The notes beneath the pieces were generated by a model. It saw only the letters and a program-made list of their open reading frames with translations, had not been told where the DNA came from and searched no databases. Made by a program: the position numbers and the translations under genes. A stretch of 63,847 bases of DNA, from assembly GCA_021648145.1 (NCBI GenBank), contig JAKITI010000004.1, forward strand, positions 1 to 63,847. Direction: 5' to 3'. Source of the DNA: Gammaproteobacteria bacterium (GTDB lineage: Bacteria > Pseudomonadota > Gammaproteobacteria > JAADGQ01). Shown here one piece after another: positions 9,751-20,461 of this stretch. The stretch's first letter is position 1; every line of letters begins with the position of its first letter.

Positions 9751-12057
9751 TTAAGTTTCCTCAGAGACCCCTTCTTCTTTAAGTTCGTAAGGTTCAGAGA
9801 AATCACAGGCTTTTTGTGGGCACACTTTTTCGGTGCCTCGTCTCTTAGTGGTTTTGATGGTTAATACCGGCCATTCGCACTTTGGGCAGGGTTCAGCTAC
9901 AGGCGTATTCCAGACGGCATATTTACAATCTGGATATCGGGAGCACGAATAAAATATTTTACCGTAGCGTGATTTTCGTTTGAGCAGCGTACTTTGTTTG
10001 CATTCGGGGCATTGAACGCCTGTATCAGCGGGTGCTTCTAATGGCTCCATATGTTTGCACTTGGGGTAAGTGCTGCAACCAATGAATTTACCGTAACGCC
10101 CTGTACGAATAATCAGTGGCTCTTCACATTGAGGGCAGCTGCGGCCTTCAACAACTTCTGGCTCTTCAGGCTCCTGCTCTTCACCATCCATATTGCGTGT
10201 GTAATCACACTCTGGGTAGCCACTGCAGCCAATAAAACGGCCGCGTCGCCCGAGGCGGATTGAGAGATGTTTTTTACATTTCGGGCACTCTTCATCAAGT
10301 GCTTCTTGTGTAACATCTTTGCGATCAACATTTTTTTCAATGTCATCGACCTTGGATTTGAACGGCTCCCAAAATGAAGTCATTAATGGAATCCACTCTT
10401 TTTCGCCACGAGATACGGCATCCAGTTCGTCTTCAAGCTGTGCAGTAAAGCCATAATCAACATACTTGCTGAAATAGTTGGTTAAAAACTTGCTGACAAC
10501 ACGTCCTACATCGGTTGGTTGGAAACGTTTTTTCTCTAATGTGACATATTCACGTGCTTGTAGCGTAGAGATAATGGTTGCATAGGTGGAGGGTCGTCCT
10601 AGGTCATTTTCTTCTAGTGCTTTAATTAAACTGGCTTCACTAAAGCGTGGTGGCGGTTCAGTAAAGTGCTGTTCAGGGCGGATTTCGAGTAATTCAAGTT
10701 TGTCTCCAACAGCCATTGTCGGCAACATTTTTTCATCATTTTCTGCTGTGCTATCATCCACACCTTCCAGATAAACAGCCATAAAACCTGGGTTTGCAAT
10801 CGTTGAGCCAGTGGTGCGAAAGGTATTGTTTTCACCGGCAGCTAAATTAACACCGACAGTGTTAATTGTTGCGTGGATCATTTGACAGGCGACAGCACGT
10901 TTCCAAATCAGATTATAAAGTTTGTATTGATCATTTGTCAGACTCTGCTTTATTTCGTCAGGAATATGATCAACGTGTGTTGGGCGAATGGCCTCATGTG
11001 CTTCTTGTGCATTTTTTGACTTGGTTTTGTAAACGTTCGGCTTTGCAGGCAGGTTATCTTTGCCATAACGCTTGCTGATAAAATCACGTATTTCTGTTAA
11101 AGCATCTTGTGCTAACGTTACCGAATCGGTACGCATATATGTGATCAGGCCGACAGAGCCGCTGCCAACATCAATACCTTCATAAAGTTGTTGAGCAATA
11201 CGCATGGTGCGCTGTGCGGTATAGCCTAGCTTGCGCGCGGCCTCTTGCTGTAGTGTTGAAGTGATAAAAGGGGCTGCCGGACGGCGTTTACGTTGCTTTT
11301 TTTCAACTTCGGTGACAACCAGATTGCCATTGGCTGCTTTTAGCAGTGTTGATTGAATCTCATTGGCCTGTTTATCGTTAGTAACACTAAACTGTGTAAT
11401 TTTCTCCCCTTGATAGCGTGTTAACTTACCAATAATTGATTGTTTGCCACTATTGGCATCAGCTTCAATGCTCCAATACTCACGGGATTTGAAAGCTTCA
11501 ATTTCGTCTTCTCTTTCGACAATCATGCGCAGCGCAGGGCTTTGCACTCGGCCTGCAGAGAGGCCTCTGCGAATTTTTTTCCAAAGCAGTGGTGAAAGAT
11601 TGAAACCTACAAGGTAGTCTAGTGCGCGCCTTGCCTGTTGTGCATTGACAAGATCCATGGAAAGTTCACGGGGGTTGTCAATCGCTTCTTGAACGGCGCG
11701 CTTGGTAATCTCGTTGAAAGCAACTCGGTAGACTTTCTTGTCTTTGATTAATTTTTTTTCTTTCAGGTCTTCCAGAATGTGCCATGAAATCGCTTCACCT
11801 TCACGATCCGGGTCAGTTGCGAGGTAGAGAGTGTCTGCCGTTTTAACCGCTTTTCTGATGGACTCGAGATGTTTGGCGTTTTTTTCAATGGCCTGATACT
11901 TCATTGCAAAATTATTGTCAGGGTCAACGGCACCCTCTTTGGGCAGTAGGTCTCTGACATGACCATAAGAGGCCAAGATTTGGAAGTCTTTACCCAAGTA
12001 TTTTTTTATAGTTTTAGTTTTAGTCGCTGACTCAACAATAACAAGATTTTTGCTCAT
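9751..12057 (-). CDS. topA: DNA topoisomerase I
   Basis: This is a type IA topoisomerase that relaxes negative supercoils, 768 aa. The Toprim domain is N-terminal (NLVIVESATKTKTIKKYLG, then DPDREGEAIS). The catalytic tyrosine is in GLITYMRTDS, and the DNA-gate residues around SAGRVQSPALRMIVERE are conserved. The C-terminus carries four Cys-rich zinc-ribbon repeats, including CSGYPECDYTRN, CSTYPKC and CSRYPDCKYAVW. It is ~100 residues shorter than E. coli TopA, within the range for the family. It follows smg by 55 nt. Confidence 0.97.
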   Translation of the reverse strand: MSKNLVIVESATKTKTIKKYLGKDFQILASYGHVRDLLPKEGAVDPDNNFAMKYQAIEKNAKHLESIRKAVKTADTLYLATDPDREGEAISWHILEDLKEKKLIKDKKVYRVAFNEITKRAVQEAIDNPRELSMDLVNAQQARRALDYLVGFNLSPLLWKKIRRGLSAGRVQSPALRMIVEREDEIEAFKSREYWSIEADANSGKQSIIGKLTRYQGEKITQFSVTNDKQANEIQSTLLKAANGNLVVTEVEKKQRKRRPAAPFITSTLQQEAARKLGYTAQRTMRIAQQLYEGIDVGSGSVGLITYMRTDSVTLAQDALTEIRDFISKRYGKDNLPAKPNVYKTKSKNAQEAHEAIRPTHVDHIPDEIKQSLTNDQYKLYNLIWKRAVACQMIHATINTVGVNLAAGENNTFRTTGSTIANPGFMAVYLEGVDDSTAENDEKMLPTMAVGDKLELLEIRPEQHFTEPPPRFSEASLIKALEENDLGRPSTYATIISTLQAREYVTLEKKRFQPTDVGRVVSKFLTNYFSKYVDYGFTAQLEDELDAVSRGEKEWIPLMTSFWEPFKSKVDDIEKNVDRKDVTQEALDEECPKCKKHLSIRLGRRGRFIGCSGYPECDYTRNMDGEEQEPEEPEVVEGRSCPQCEEPLIIRTGRYGKFIGCSTYPKCKHMEPLEAPADTGVQCPECKQSTLLKRKSRYGKIFYSCSRYPDCKYAVWNTPVAEPCPKCEWPVLTIKTTKRRGTEKVCPQKACDFSEPYELKEEGVSEET

Positions 12058-12112
12058 AAGGGTTTTAATGTTTCAAATATAGAAGTGAAATAAATATAGG
12101 ATAGTTGTTTTT

Positions 12113-12589
12113 TTAATGCAAAGTATTTATAGATTGGTTATAAATCAAATCTTCCAGCATGCCAAGTGCTTCATCTTCGGCCGAATGGTTAAACAGAACC
12201 AAAAGTGTGATCCACTTGAGTTGCTCAAGATCCAATTCACCATCAAATGCCATCACACGTTCAACAACCAGCTCTCGTAAATACGAGTTTAGAACATTGA
12301 TCTGCTCAAGAAAGCACAAAAAACCACGCGCTTCCGTGCTTATTTTTTTGAGTTCATGAGCATTATAGATCCGAACTGAGTGATCAGAGGGCATTGGGTG
12401 TTGTTCGTTATCTCCACCAGACAAGGCAAGATCTTCAAGCCAGACGAAAGCTTTTTTGATGTCCGATCTTGGGAATCCGACGCTGTTGAGCTCTTGTTTA
12501 ACCAGCTCCTGGTCGAAGCCGAGATCCATTTCACCATCTGCATAGTTTTCAAATAGATAAACCAATATGTCGAATACATTTTCGTTCAT
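12113..12589 (-). CDS. smg: Smg / DUF494 family protein
   Basis: The 158-aa protein aligns by eye with E. coli Smg over its whole length: start MNENVFDILVYLFENY, central RIYNAHELKKISTEARGFLCFLEQINVLN, then LEQLKWITLLVLFN. An ATG 42 nt further upstream would add 14 polar residues absent from the family. The internal ATG has GAGAAA eight bases ahead and gives the usual length. Its molecular role is not established, though the family is known for its linkage to dprA and topA, which is preserved here. Confidence 0.88.
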   Translation of the reverse strand: MNENVFDILVYLFENYADGEMDLGFDQELVKQELNSVGFPRSDIKKAFVWLEDLALSGGDNEQHPMPSDHSVRIYNAHELKKISTEARGFLCFLEQINVLNSYLRELVVERVMAFDGELDLEQLKWITLLVLFNHSAEDEALGMLEDLIYNQSINTLH

Positions 12590-12648
12590 GACTTTCTCGT
12601 TATGCTGCTTGTTCGAGTTTTTTAAATTCATTATTTATGAAAGTCGAT

Positions 12649-13734
12649 CTAACTGTTGCGGATATACATACCACCAGGTGCTGTTGATACGTGCCCGTCC
12701 AGTTCTAAAAATAATATCATGGATGAAACCTCTTCTGTCGTCAATCCACTATGTTCGATGAGTTGGTCAATATGTATGGGTTCAAAGCCTATACTATTCA
12801 ATAGCAGGCTCTGTTTTTGGTCAAGCTTTGGTTTGTCTGACTGAAGGGTTGGCGATGTTTTGGTGAGTTGTTCGTCCGTTATGAGGCCGAGCTCTTCGGT
12901 GATATCTTGTACAGTTTCAACAAGTTTTGCACCTTGGCGAATCAAGTCATGACAGCCTCGTGCTAGTGGATTATGAATTGATCCGGGAATGGCGAATACT
13001 TCTCGGTTTTGCTCCAGTGCGAGGCGTGCTGTAATTAAAGAGCCACTATTGCGTGCGGCCTCAACAACCAACGTTCCCACACTCAGCCCGCTGATGATTC
13101 GATTGCGGCGAGGAAAATATTGAGGTTTTGGTGGGGTACCGATGGGCATTTCTGAAATAATCAAGCCTTTTTCTACAATTTCATGAGCCAATTTTCGGTG
13201 ACGCGCGGGATAAACTCGGTCGAGGCCCGTGGCTGTGACCGCGATTGTTGCTCCCCCATTTTTTAGTGCTCCTTTATGGGCAGCGCCATCAATACCCAAG
13301 GCTAGGCCACTGGTAATCGTTAGACCTGTGTGCGCCAGGCTGTTGGCAAATTGCCACGCGTTTTCCTGGCCAGGTGGCGTTGGATTACGACTGCCTACGA
13401 TTGCAATTTGTGTGTTGTGAAGCAGGCTTGGGTCACCTTGTAGATACAGCACAGCAGGTGGATCAGCAATTTCTTTGAGTTGCGATGGATAGTTTGCATC
13501 ATGCAGTGTAAGAATGTCGTTCCAAGGCTCTTTTTCTTGCCATGCTAAATCAGTCTCAACTGCTGCCCAGTCGGGATTTTTTAAAAAATCCCGCGTGGCT
13601 TGTTTAAGCTTAAGGTCTTTGATTTGATCAAAAACATTTTGGGCTGAACCACAGTGATCAAGCAGTTTTTTATAGGTGATTGAACCAATGCCCGGTGCAT
13701 GATGCAGTGCCAGCCAATATGCTAGTTCTATCAT
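12649..13734 (-). CDS. dprA: DNA-processing protein DprA (Smf)
   Basis: DprA binds incoming single-stranded DNA and loads RecA during transformation. The protein has 361 aa. A helical N-terminal SAM-like segment is followed by the Rossmann core: VGSRNPTPPGQ, SGLALGIDGAAHKGAL, GLDRVYPARHR, FPRRNRIISGLS and NSGSLITARLALEQNREVFAIPG. The C-terminal ~60 residues form a winged-helix domain (IDQLIEHSGLTTEEVSSMILFLELDG). The start overlaps the stop of the upstream LysM gene by 4 nt, so the two are translationally coupled. Confidence 0.96.
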   Translation of the reverse strand: MIELAYWLALHHAPGIGSITYKKLLDHCGSAQNVFDQIKDLKLKQATRDFLKNPDWAAVETDLAWQEKEPWNDILTLHDANYPSQLKEIADPPAVLYLQGDPSLLHNTQIAIVGSRNPTPPGQENAWQFANSLAHTGLTITSGLALGIDGAAHKGALKNGGATIAVTATGLDRVYPARHRKLAHEIVEKGLIISEMPIGTPPKPQYFPRRNRIISGLSVGTLVVEAARNSGSLITARLALEQNREVFAIPGSIHNPLARGCHDLIRQGAKLVETVQDITEELGLITDEQLTKTSPTLQSDKPKLDQKQSLLLNSIGFEPIHIDQLIEHSGLTTEEVSSMILFLELDGHVSTAPGGMYIRNS

Positions 13735-14762
13735 GGTGTTTTAACGGAGTCATAGAGTTTTATTTCTCGCTTGGCATCCATGACTAATGCATAACTGACA
13801 TGCTCGAAGGCACGAAAAATCATGACCGTTCCTGCGGCTTCATCAGGCAGCGTGACCTTCTCTCCCGGTTTTTTTGCATAATGATCCCGGATGGTGCGCC
13901 CTTGTTGGTGGACGGTGAGTACATGACCTACCTCAACTCCATCTTGTAAGCCTTGATTGATCACGATGGTCTGATAGCGTCCAATTTTAGCGATACCATC
14001 AAGTACTGAAATAATCATGCCTTCAATACTTTTGTCAGGTGCACGAGGGATAAAGTTTTGATTTAAGGTTTGGTCGAGAGGTGGCAGCAAACGATCCCCA
14101 AGTAAAATTTCACGATAAGAGTGTGTCACCAAGAGTTTGGCGGGGTCACCGGTTTGTGTTATGCGTGCATCACCGACCTGAATCGCTTCAAAACCTAAAA
14201 TTTCACCTTTTTTTGAATTGGGGTTTTGATACGCTTTCCCGACATGATAAATATTGAAGTATGAGCTGCCAATGTTCTGAATATTACGCGCATACACTGA
14301 AAGCCCAGCGCCACTGATCAAGCGGCCATCATCGCCAGCAACAATGTAACCGGACTGATCCAGCTCCTGTTGGCTGATCACACGGGGGCGAGTTAAAAAT
14401 TGCTGTATCTGCTCAAGTGATACGGTAGGTATCGGGCTTTCCAGCGCTGTCGCACGTATTTGGGGGGAAAGTTTGATGGTTTTTTTTCCGCGATCCAGTT
14501 GCAGTGTGGGCTTGCCATCAATATAAACAAGCCGGATGAGATCTCCAGGATAGATCAGGTGGGGGTTTTCAATGGCAGGGTTAATATGCCATACATCCCG
14601 CCATAACCAGGGGTCTGTTAAAAATCGTGCTGAAATGTCCCATAAAGTGTCGCCTTTAACGACTACATAGCGATCAGGGTGATCAGCACGTAGTGCCAAG
14701 GTGTCAGCGAGTAAGGCGGTGCTATATAACAACAGTAAGACGGCAGCAATATTTCTTAACAT
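13731..14762 (-). CDS. Secreted LysM-domain protein
   Basis: The 343-aa protein has a Sec signal peptide (MLRNIAAVLLLLYSTALLADT), then a LysM domain at ~33-85 (VVKGDTLWDISARFLTDPWLWRD), which binds peptidoglycan. The rest is an uncharacterised C-terminal region typical of the LysM protein found next to dprA in gammaproteobacteria. The start chosen has AAGGA about 8 nt upstream; a longer frame begins 57 codons earlier but lacks both signal peptide and ribosome site. It is divergent from def. Confidence 0.88.
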   Translation of the reverse strand: MLRNIAAVLLLLYSTALLADTLALRADHPDRYVVVKGDTLWDISARFLTDPWLWRDVWHINPAIENPHLIYPGDLIRLVYIDGKPTLQLDRGKKTIKLSPQIRATALESPIPTVSLEQIQQFLTRPRVISQQELDQSGYIVAGDDGRLISGAGLSVYARNIQNIGSSYFNIYHVGKAYQNPNSKKGEILGFEAIQVGDARITQTGDPAKLLVTHSYREILLGDRLLPPLDQTLNQNFIPRAPDKSIEGMIISVLDGIAKIGRYQTIVINQGLQDGVEVGHVLTVHQQGRTIRDHYAKKPGEKVTLPDEAAGTVMIFRAFEHVSYALVMDAKREIKLYDSVKTP

Positions 14763-14878
14763 AATAAATCCTTTTCCATGATCCATACTGAACTGATACG
14801 ACTCGTTTTTGTCGAGTGTATACAATAAATGACGGCCGTCCAATACAAATTGAGTGAGCCGATAAAGATAATTAACGG

Positions 14879-14884
14879 TATAAT
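14879..14884 (+). promoter_or_regulatory. Candidate -10 box upstream of def
   Basis: A consensus TATAAT lies 34 nt before the def ATG in the 155-nt divergent gap. The matching -35 is weak (TGAGCC at 18 nt). The same gap holds a small stem, ACTCG/CGAGT around TTTTTGT near 14800-14816, of unknown role. Confidence 0.35.
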
Positions 14885-14917
14885 TGACCATTTTTATTAC
14901 AAAAATCGAATGAAGCA

Positions 14918-15421
14918 ATGACAATTTCCACAATTTTACATTATCCAGACACTGATTTGCTGAAGAGTTCTATGCTAGTCAAGAGTGTAAATGACGATAT
15001 TCAAGTATTGGTTGATGCGATGTTTGAAACCATGTATCAAGCGCCAGGAATTGGTCTGGCTGCACCTCAAATTGGTGTTTTATTACGTGTTGTGGTGATT
15101 GATGTTTCTGAAAATAAGAGTGCTCCACTATGTTTGATTAATCCTGAAATTACTCACTTAGAAGGCGAAATTGAGTCGGAAGAGGGGTGCTTGTCTGTGC
15201 CAGGAATTTATGAATCAGTCACTCGTGCCGAGCGTGTGAGCGTGATGGCGCTGGATCGAACAGGGCAGGCCATCAAGCTGGAAGCCGATGGTTTGTTGGC
15301 GGTCTGTATTCAGCATGAAGTTGATCATTTGAATGGTAAGTTGTTCGTTGATTATCTTTCTGAAATGAAACGACAGCGCATACGCAAAAAATTGCTCAAA
15401 CAGAGCCGGCAAACAATGTAG
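14918..15421 (+). CDS. def: Peptide deformylase
   Basis: This Fe2+-dependent enzyme removes the formyl group from nascent N-terminal methionine. The 167-aa protein has all three signature motifs: [10 protein letters not shown] (residues ~45-54), EEGCLSVPG (~87-95) with the metal-binding Cys, and QHEVDHLNG (~129-137) with two metal His and the catalytic Glu. It is the first gene of def-fmt-rsmB-DUF4390-ntrY-ntrX. Confidence 0.97.
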   Translation: MTISTILHYPDTDLLKSSMLVKSVNDDIQVLVDAMFETMYQAPGIGLAAPQIGVLLRVVVIDVSENKSAPLCLINPEITHLEGEIESEEGCLSVPGIYESVTRAERVSVMALDRTGQAIKLEADGLLAVCIQHEVDHLNGKLFVDYLSEMKRQRIRKKLLKQSRQTM

Positions 15422-15454
15422 TATGTTTTTCAAATATAGAGCAATAGAACGATT

Positions 15455-16417
15455 ATGACGGATGTATTAAAAGTTGTTTTTGCTGGAACGCCAGAGTTTG
15501 CTGCGGTTGCAATGCAATCACTGCTTGATTCACGGCATACAGTATGCGCTGCTTACACTCAGCCGGATCGCCCTGCCGGGCGGGGTCGAAAATTGAAAGC
15601 CAGCCCAGTGAAAGTGTTGGCTGAAGTTCATAATATTCCAGTGTATCAACCTGTTTCACTGAAGTCTCAAGAGGATCAGGCGGTATTGAGGTCACTTAAC
15701 CCTGATGTCATGGTTGTTGCTGCTTATGGGTTAATTTTGCCCCCCGCTGTATTAACGATTCCACGTTATGGCTGTATTAATATTCATGCTTCATTGTTGC
15801 CACGCTGGCGTGGTGCTGCACCGATTCATCGTGCCATTCTAGCCGGTGATGATATGACAGGTATCACCATTATGCAGATGGATGAAGGGCTGGATACGGG
15901 CGACATGCTGCTTCGCGTCGAATGCCCCATTGAAATTAATGATACGAGTGCCGTTTTACATGATCAACTGGCAAGTCTTGGTGGGCGTTGCTTGCTCAAC
16001 GTGCTTGATCAAATTTGTGGTGGCACTGTTCATGCGACTGTTCAAGATAATCATTTAGCAACCTATGCTGAAAAACTAAAAAAAAGTGAAGCTGATATTG
16101 ATTGGCAGCAATCCGCACTGGTTTTGGCGCGTACTGTTCGGGCATTTAATCCCTGGCCTGTAACACGAGCCACGCTATCGGGGGTGACCTATCGGATCTG
16201 GATGGCGATGGCAGTGGATGATTGTGTGGACGAAAAACCCGGAACAATTGTTAATGTTGGTCGTGAGGGCATTGATGTCGCGACAGGGCAAGGAGTTTTA
16301 CGACTACTACAAATTCAAAGACCCGGAGGACGCCCACAGTCTGTGGCAGATTTTATGAATGCACATGGTGCATTGATGGAGCGCGGTGCGCTCTTTCAGC
16401 AAATACTCAACCCATGA
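15455..16417 (+). CDS. fmt: Methionyl-tRNA formyltransferase
   Basis: Fmt transfers a formyl group from 10-formyl-THF to Met-tRNAi. The 320-aa protein begins [11 protein letters not shown] and contains the formyltransferase core [16 protein letters not shown] with the catalytic Asn in CINIHAS just before it. The Asp of the active site is in [11 protein letters not shown]. The C-terminal OB-like tRNA-binding domain is complete. The stop overlaps the rsmB start by 4 nt. Confidence 0.97.
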   Translation: MTDVLKVVFAGTPEFAAVAMQSLLDSRHTVCAAYTQPDRPAGRGRKLKASPVKVLAEVHNIPVYQPVSLKSQEDQAVLRSLNPDVMVVAAYGLILPPAVLTIPRYGCINIHASLLPRWRGAAPIHRAILAGDDMTGITIMQMDEGLDTGDMLLRVECPIEINDTSAVLHDQLASLGGRCLLNVLDQICGGTVHATVQDNHLATYAEKLKKSEADIDWQQSALVLARTVRAFNPWPVTRATLSGVTYRIWMAMAVDDCVDEKPGTIVNVGREGIDVATGQGVLRLLQIQRPGGRPQSVADFMNAHGALMERGALFQQILNP

Positions 16418-17712
16418 GTGCACGGCTGGCAGCAACAAGAGTATTAAGTGAAGTTTTAGGGCAGCGTCACTCGCTCTCTGCTGTATTGCCGCCGGCTTTA
16501 CTTTCGCTGAAAAAAGCTGAGGATCGGCCACTAGTTTCAGCACTCTGTTACGGTGTGTTGAGGTGGCACCTTCGTTTAAATGCGATTGTCCAGCACTTTA
16601 TGCATAAACCGCTGAAAAAAAAGGATGTCGATATTCAGTGTTTGTTATTGCTGGGGCTCTACCAACTGATCTATATGAGGGTGCCGAAACATGCAGCAGT
16701 GTCTGAAACGGTGGCTGTTACAAACGCATTGAACAAGTCTTGGGCAAAGGGGTTGGTTAATGCCGTTTTGAGAAACTATCAACGTAACAGCGGTGTGTTG
16801 GAAATGCTGGATAAGGATGATTCGGTGGCGATGGCTCATCCGGATTGGTTGTTGGGTAAAATAAAAAAAAACTGGCCTGATGAATGGCCAGTGATTGTCA
16901 ACGCAAACAATAGATCAGCACCGATCGTATTACGTGTCAATATAAATAAAATTAAGCGACAGGATTATCTGAATATCTTGCTGGAAAATGGCACTGATGC
17001 AGAGCCACTTTCTTATGCACCACAAGCGATAAAACTGGCCAAATTACAAGATGTCACTGCGTTGCCTGGCTTTGATCAAGGCTGGTTTTCAGTGCAGGAT
17101 GGTGCAGCACAACTGGCCGCACCATTGCTGGATGTGCAGCCGAATATGCGTGTGTTGGACGCATGTGCCGCACCAGGTGGAAAATCCTGCCATATATTAG
17201 AGTGTGAACACAGTGTAGAATTGACGGCATTGGATCATGATGAGCATCGTACAAGCCGAATTCATGAGAACTTGCAGCGATTAGGGTTTAAAGCGAAAGT
17301 ATTGGTGGGAGATGCATCGCGGCCAGAATCATGGTGGGATGGTCAGCCGTTTGATCGCATTTTACTGGATGCGCCCTGCTCGGCAACGGGAGTGATTCGT
17401 CGTCACCCCGATATCAAGTATTTACGCCGAGCGGATGACATTGCAGGTTTGGTAAAAGTTCAAGGTGAACTATTACGTGCTTTGTGGCAACTGCTGAGGC
17501 CTGGAGGGCAGCTATTATATGCGACTTGTTCAGTGTTGTCTCAGGAAAATTCAGGGCAAATCTTAAGTTTTTTAAAACAGCAAAAGGATGCGCGTGAAGT
17601 GTTTATTCAAGCACCATGGGGGATGCATGTTGCGGTGGGTTATCAAATTATGACGGGAGATAACGATATGGATGGTTTTTATTATGCCTGTTTAAAGAAA
17701 GCAGAGATTTAA
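16414..17712 (+). CDS. rsmB: 16S rRNA m5C967 methyltransferase RsmB
   Basis: The 432-aa protein joins an N-terminal NusB-like RNA-binding domain (~1-140) to a Rossmann methyltransferase. The SAM site is [10 protein letters not shown] (~249-258). Motif IV is [17 protein letters not shown] and the catalytic Cys lies in [10 protein letters not shown]. It methylates C967 of 16S rRNA. It overlaps fmt by 4 nt, and its stop shares one base with the DUF4390 start. Confidence 0.96.
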   Translation: MSARLAATRVLSEVLGQRHSLSAVLPPALLSLKKAEDRPLVSALCYGVLRWHLRLNAIVQHFMHKPLKKKDVDIQCLLLLGLYQLIYMRVPKHAAVSETVAVTNALNKSWAKGLVNAVLRNYQRNSGVLEMLDKDDSVAMAHPDWLLGKIKKNWPDEWPVIVNANNRSAPIVLRVNINKIKRQDYLNILLENGTDAEPLSYAPQAIKLAKLQDVTALPGFDQGWFSVQDGAAQLAAPLLDVQPNMRVLDACAAPGGKSCHILECEHSVELTALDHDEHRTSRIHENLQRLGFKAKVLVGDASRPESWWDGQPFDRILLDAPCSATGVIRRHPDIKYLRRADDIAGLVKVQGELLRALWQLLRPGGQLLYATCSVLSQENSGQILSFLKQQKDAREVFIQAPWGMHVAVGYQIMTGDNDMDGFYYACLKKAEI

Positions 17713-18281
17713 TGCGGCCAAACAAAAAAAATCTTAATTTTCTGTGGATGTTCATTGCCGCGCTGTTTGTTGGCACAGTAGAGGCAAAAGATTTTATTAT
17801 AGAGCATGCGGAAACGGGATTGGTTGGTGAAACTTATTATCTTGATGCAACGGTAAATTATCAACTTTCAGACCAGGCTAAGGAAGCTTTGCTCAAAGGT
17901 ATTGAGCTCACTTTTAAGCTGAAAATTGAAGTCGTCCGAAAAAAAGGTTTTTTATGGCTGCTGGATAAAAAAGTCGGCCAATCAGTGCAGAGTTATACTC
18001 TGAAATATCAGCCGCTCACACAGCAGTATCAAGTGCTTCATGTGAATAGCGGAAAACTACGGAACTTACCCAGTTTAAGCACCGCGATCTGGATATTAGG
18101 TGTCGTTGCAGATTTACCTTTGTTGAAACATGAAGAGATTAATCCAAAAGCCCAATATGTTGTACGTTTGAAGGCGCAGCTCGATATTGAATCACTGCCC
18201 GTGCCGATTCGGTTGCTGGCCTATTTTGCGCCGAGCTGGTATATGTCCAGCGATTGGTATGTATGCCCTCTAGAACCTTAA
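17712..18281 (+). CDS. DUF4390 exported protein
   Basis: The 189-aa protein has an N-terminal signal or anchor helix (FLWMFIAALFVGTVEA) and a mainly beta body. It matches the DUF4390 family, found between rsmB and ntrY in many gammaproteobacteria, so it probably works in the periplasm with the NtrY sensor. No catalytic motif is visible. Its 3' end overlaps the ntrY start. Confidence 0.85.
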   Translation: MRPNKKNLNFLWMFIAALFVGTVEAKDFIIEHAETGLVGETYYLDATVNYQLSDQAKEALLKGIELTFKLKIEVVRKKGFLWLLDKKVGQSVQSYTLKYQPLTQQYQVLHVNSGKLRNLPSLSTAIWILGVVADLPLLKHEEINPKAQYVVRLKAQLDIESLPVPIRLLAYFAPSWYMSSDWYVCPLEP

Positions 18282-20449
18282 AGCGTTATACGCAGGGCAT
18301 TCGCCCAATTATTCTGCTCTGTGTGTTGTTGTTGGCATCACTTCTATTAATGGGCGAAGCGATTCAAAACTCTGAACAATTCGGCATCATCTATTTTTGG
18401 TTGCTGGTATTTAATGTATTTGCATTGCTGGTGTTGTTGGCACTGATTGCGATTAATCTTTTTCGTTTGGTCAAACAGTATCGCGCTCAAGCCCCAGGTT
18501 CACGTTTAACCGCGCGTCTTGTGGTTGTTTTTGTTACTTTGGCGGTACTTCCTGTTGTGGTTGTATTCTATTTTTCTTTAAATTTTTTAAATCGAAGTAT
18601 TGATAGCTGGTTTGATGTGCATACCGAAGCTGCTTTGGCTGATGCATTGAAATTAACACGAGCCACGCTGAATGATCGTCAGCGGGATGCAAGTCGACGG
18701 GCGGAGCGGGTTGTTAAAGCACTTTCTGATGTACCAGACAACCGAATGTCTCTCATGCTTAATGATATACGTCACCGTAATGATGCTTTTGAGCTGACAT
18801 TACTGGGTTCGAATGGGCGAATTATTGCAACAACAAGCCAAACAATGGAAGCGATTTTTCCTGATTTGCCCAGTGATGTCGTATTGGCTCAGGTGCGAAC
18901 TGGTGAGCCTTATGTGGGGATTGATTCAATTGAAGAAAAAGGGCTGTTTATTCGTGTTGTGGTTGCTATGTCTAGCCCTAAATCAATTGCAAATGTTCGC
19001 ATTCTACAGGCACTTTATGAGGTGGAGGCACGAACCAGTGAGTTGCTGGCAGATGTTCAATCTGCTCATGATGAATATAGGAAGCTGAGTTATTTGCGCA
19101 AGCCACTTAAAATCAGTTTCACATTCACCTTGTCTTTAGTCTTGTTATTGAGTTTGTTAACGGCGGTATTAGCTGCTTTTTTTTTGGCTCAGCGCCTGGT
19201 CGCACCGATTCGTGCCCTAGCAATTGGAACGCGTGCGGTTGCTACGGGTAATTATAGTCAGCATTTGCCGCTGACATCTAATGATGAATTGGGTTTTTTG
19301 GTGAAATCTTTTAATGATATGACACAAAAAATTGCACTCTCTCAGGATGAAGTTCGGCGCAGTCAGGTGCATGCAGAGAAGCAGCGTATTTATTTAGAGA
19401 CCGTATTGGGTCGCTTATCTTCAGGTGTGCTGACTTTTGATAAGGATCATACTTTACGTATGGCAAATAGCGCCGCGAATCAAATTTTGGGCGTTGATCT
19501 TGTTCATCGTCTGGGTGAATCATTAACTGTGTTAGGGGAGGATTACCCGCACTTGACTCAATTGGTAGAATCTATTTTGCCTCATTTGCATAAAATTGAC
19601 GAAGCGTGGCGTGAAGAGATTACCATTTTTGGGCCGGAAGGTCGGCAAGTTTTGATGTGTCGTGGCAGTGCATTACCGGCAATGGGTGATGATATCGTAG
19701 AGCGTGGATTCGTGGTGGTATTTGATGATATGACATCCCAGATTAATTCCCAGCGTGATGCGGCTTGGGGGGAGGTAGCACGTCGCCTGGCTCATGAAAT
19801 TAAAAACCCACTCACCCCCATTCGCCTTTCAGCCGAACGGTTACGCCACAAATATCTCACAACAATGAATGCGGAGGATGCTAAAGTGCTGGATCGTTCT
19901 ACGCGAACAATTGTTGAGCAAGTAGAATCCATGCAAGAGATGGTGACGGTTTTTTCTGAGTATGCCAAGCCACCAAAGCTTATGATTCAGTCGATTGTAC
20001 TTAACGATCTCATTAATAATGTGCTGGAACTCTATTCCGGACATAAAGTTCAAATTAAAACAAAACTTGCCCCCAGCTTACCGTTAATTAATGTGGATGC
20101 AGGCCGATTGCGGCAAGTGCTGCATAATTTGATTAAAAATGCCATGCAGTCTATGGAAGGCCGTTCAAGCGGATCTGTTTTTGTAAGTACGCGCTTGCGA
20201 GATGAGCAAGATCTTGAGGCGATAGAAATTTGTGTGGTTGATGATGGCGATGGCATCCCTGAAGAAATTCTCGAACAGATTTTTGAGCCAGGCGTGACGA
20301 CAAAAGGGCGTGGTAGTGGTTTGGGATTGGCTATTGTTAAAAAAATTATAGAAGAGCATAGCGGCGTGATTTATGTGAAAAACAGGCCGGAAGGCGGAGC
20401 TTCATTTATTATTCACCTGCCAGTGGAAAATAAAAAACACTTACAATAG
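18263..20449 (+). CDS. NtrY-like membrane sensor histidine kinase
   Basis: The 728-aa protein has several N-terminal TM helices (to ~110), an extracytoplasmic loop, a further TM near 290-315 and a HAMP linker. A PAS domain (~375-480) precedes the HisKA domain, whose phospho-accepting His is in RRLAHEIKNPLTPI. The HATPase domain shows N, G1 and G2 boxes (NLIKNAMQSM, VDDGDGIPEE, GRGSGLGLAI). The ATG at 18263 is preferred over an in-frame TTG nine bases earlier; neither has a strong ribosome site and both sit inside the DUF4390 gene, so coupling is likely. The partner regulator starts 12 nt after its stop. Confidence 0.93.
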   Translation: MPSRTLKRYTQGIRPIILLCVLLLASLLLMGEAIQNSEQFGIIYFWLLVFNVFALLVLLALIAINLFRLVKQYRAQAPGSRLTARLVVVFVTLAVLPVVVVFYFSLNFLNRSIDSWFDVHTEAALADALKLTRATLNDRQRDASRRAERVVKALSDVPDNRMSLMLNDIRHRNDAFELTLLGSNGRIIATTSQTMEAIFPDLPSDVVLAQVRTGEPYVGIDSIEEKGLFIRVVVAMSSPKSIANVRILQALYEVEARTSELLADVQSAHDEYRKLSYLRKPLKISFTFTLSLVLLLSLLTAVLAAFFLAQRLVAPIRALAIGTRAVATGNYSQHLPLTSNDELGFLVKSFNDMTQKIALSQDEVRRSQVHAEKQRIYLETVLGRLSSGVLTFDKDHTLRMANSAANQILGVDLVHRLGESLTVLGEDYPHLTQLVESILPHLHKIDEAWREEITIFGPEGRQVLMCRGSALPAMGDDIVERGFVVVFDDMTSQINSQRDAAWGEVARRLAHEIKNPLTPIRLSAERLRHKYLTTMNAEDAKVLDRSTRTIVEQVESMQEMVTVFSEYAKPPKLMIQSIVLNDLINNVLELYSGHKVQIKTKLAPSLPLINVDAGRLRQVLHNLIKNAMQSMEGRSSGSVFVSTRLRDEQDLEAIEICVVDDGDGIPEEILEQIFEPGVTTKGRGSGLGLAIVKKIIEEHSGVIYVKNRPEGGASFIIHLPVENKKHLQ

Positions 20450-20461
20450 AGGATAATATAC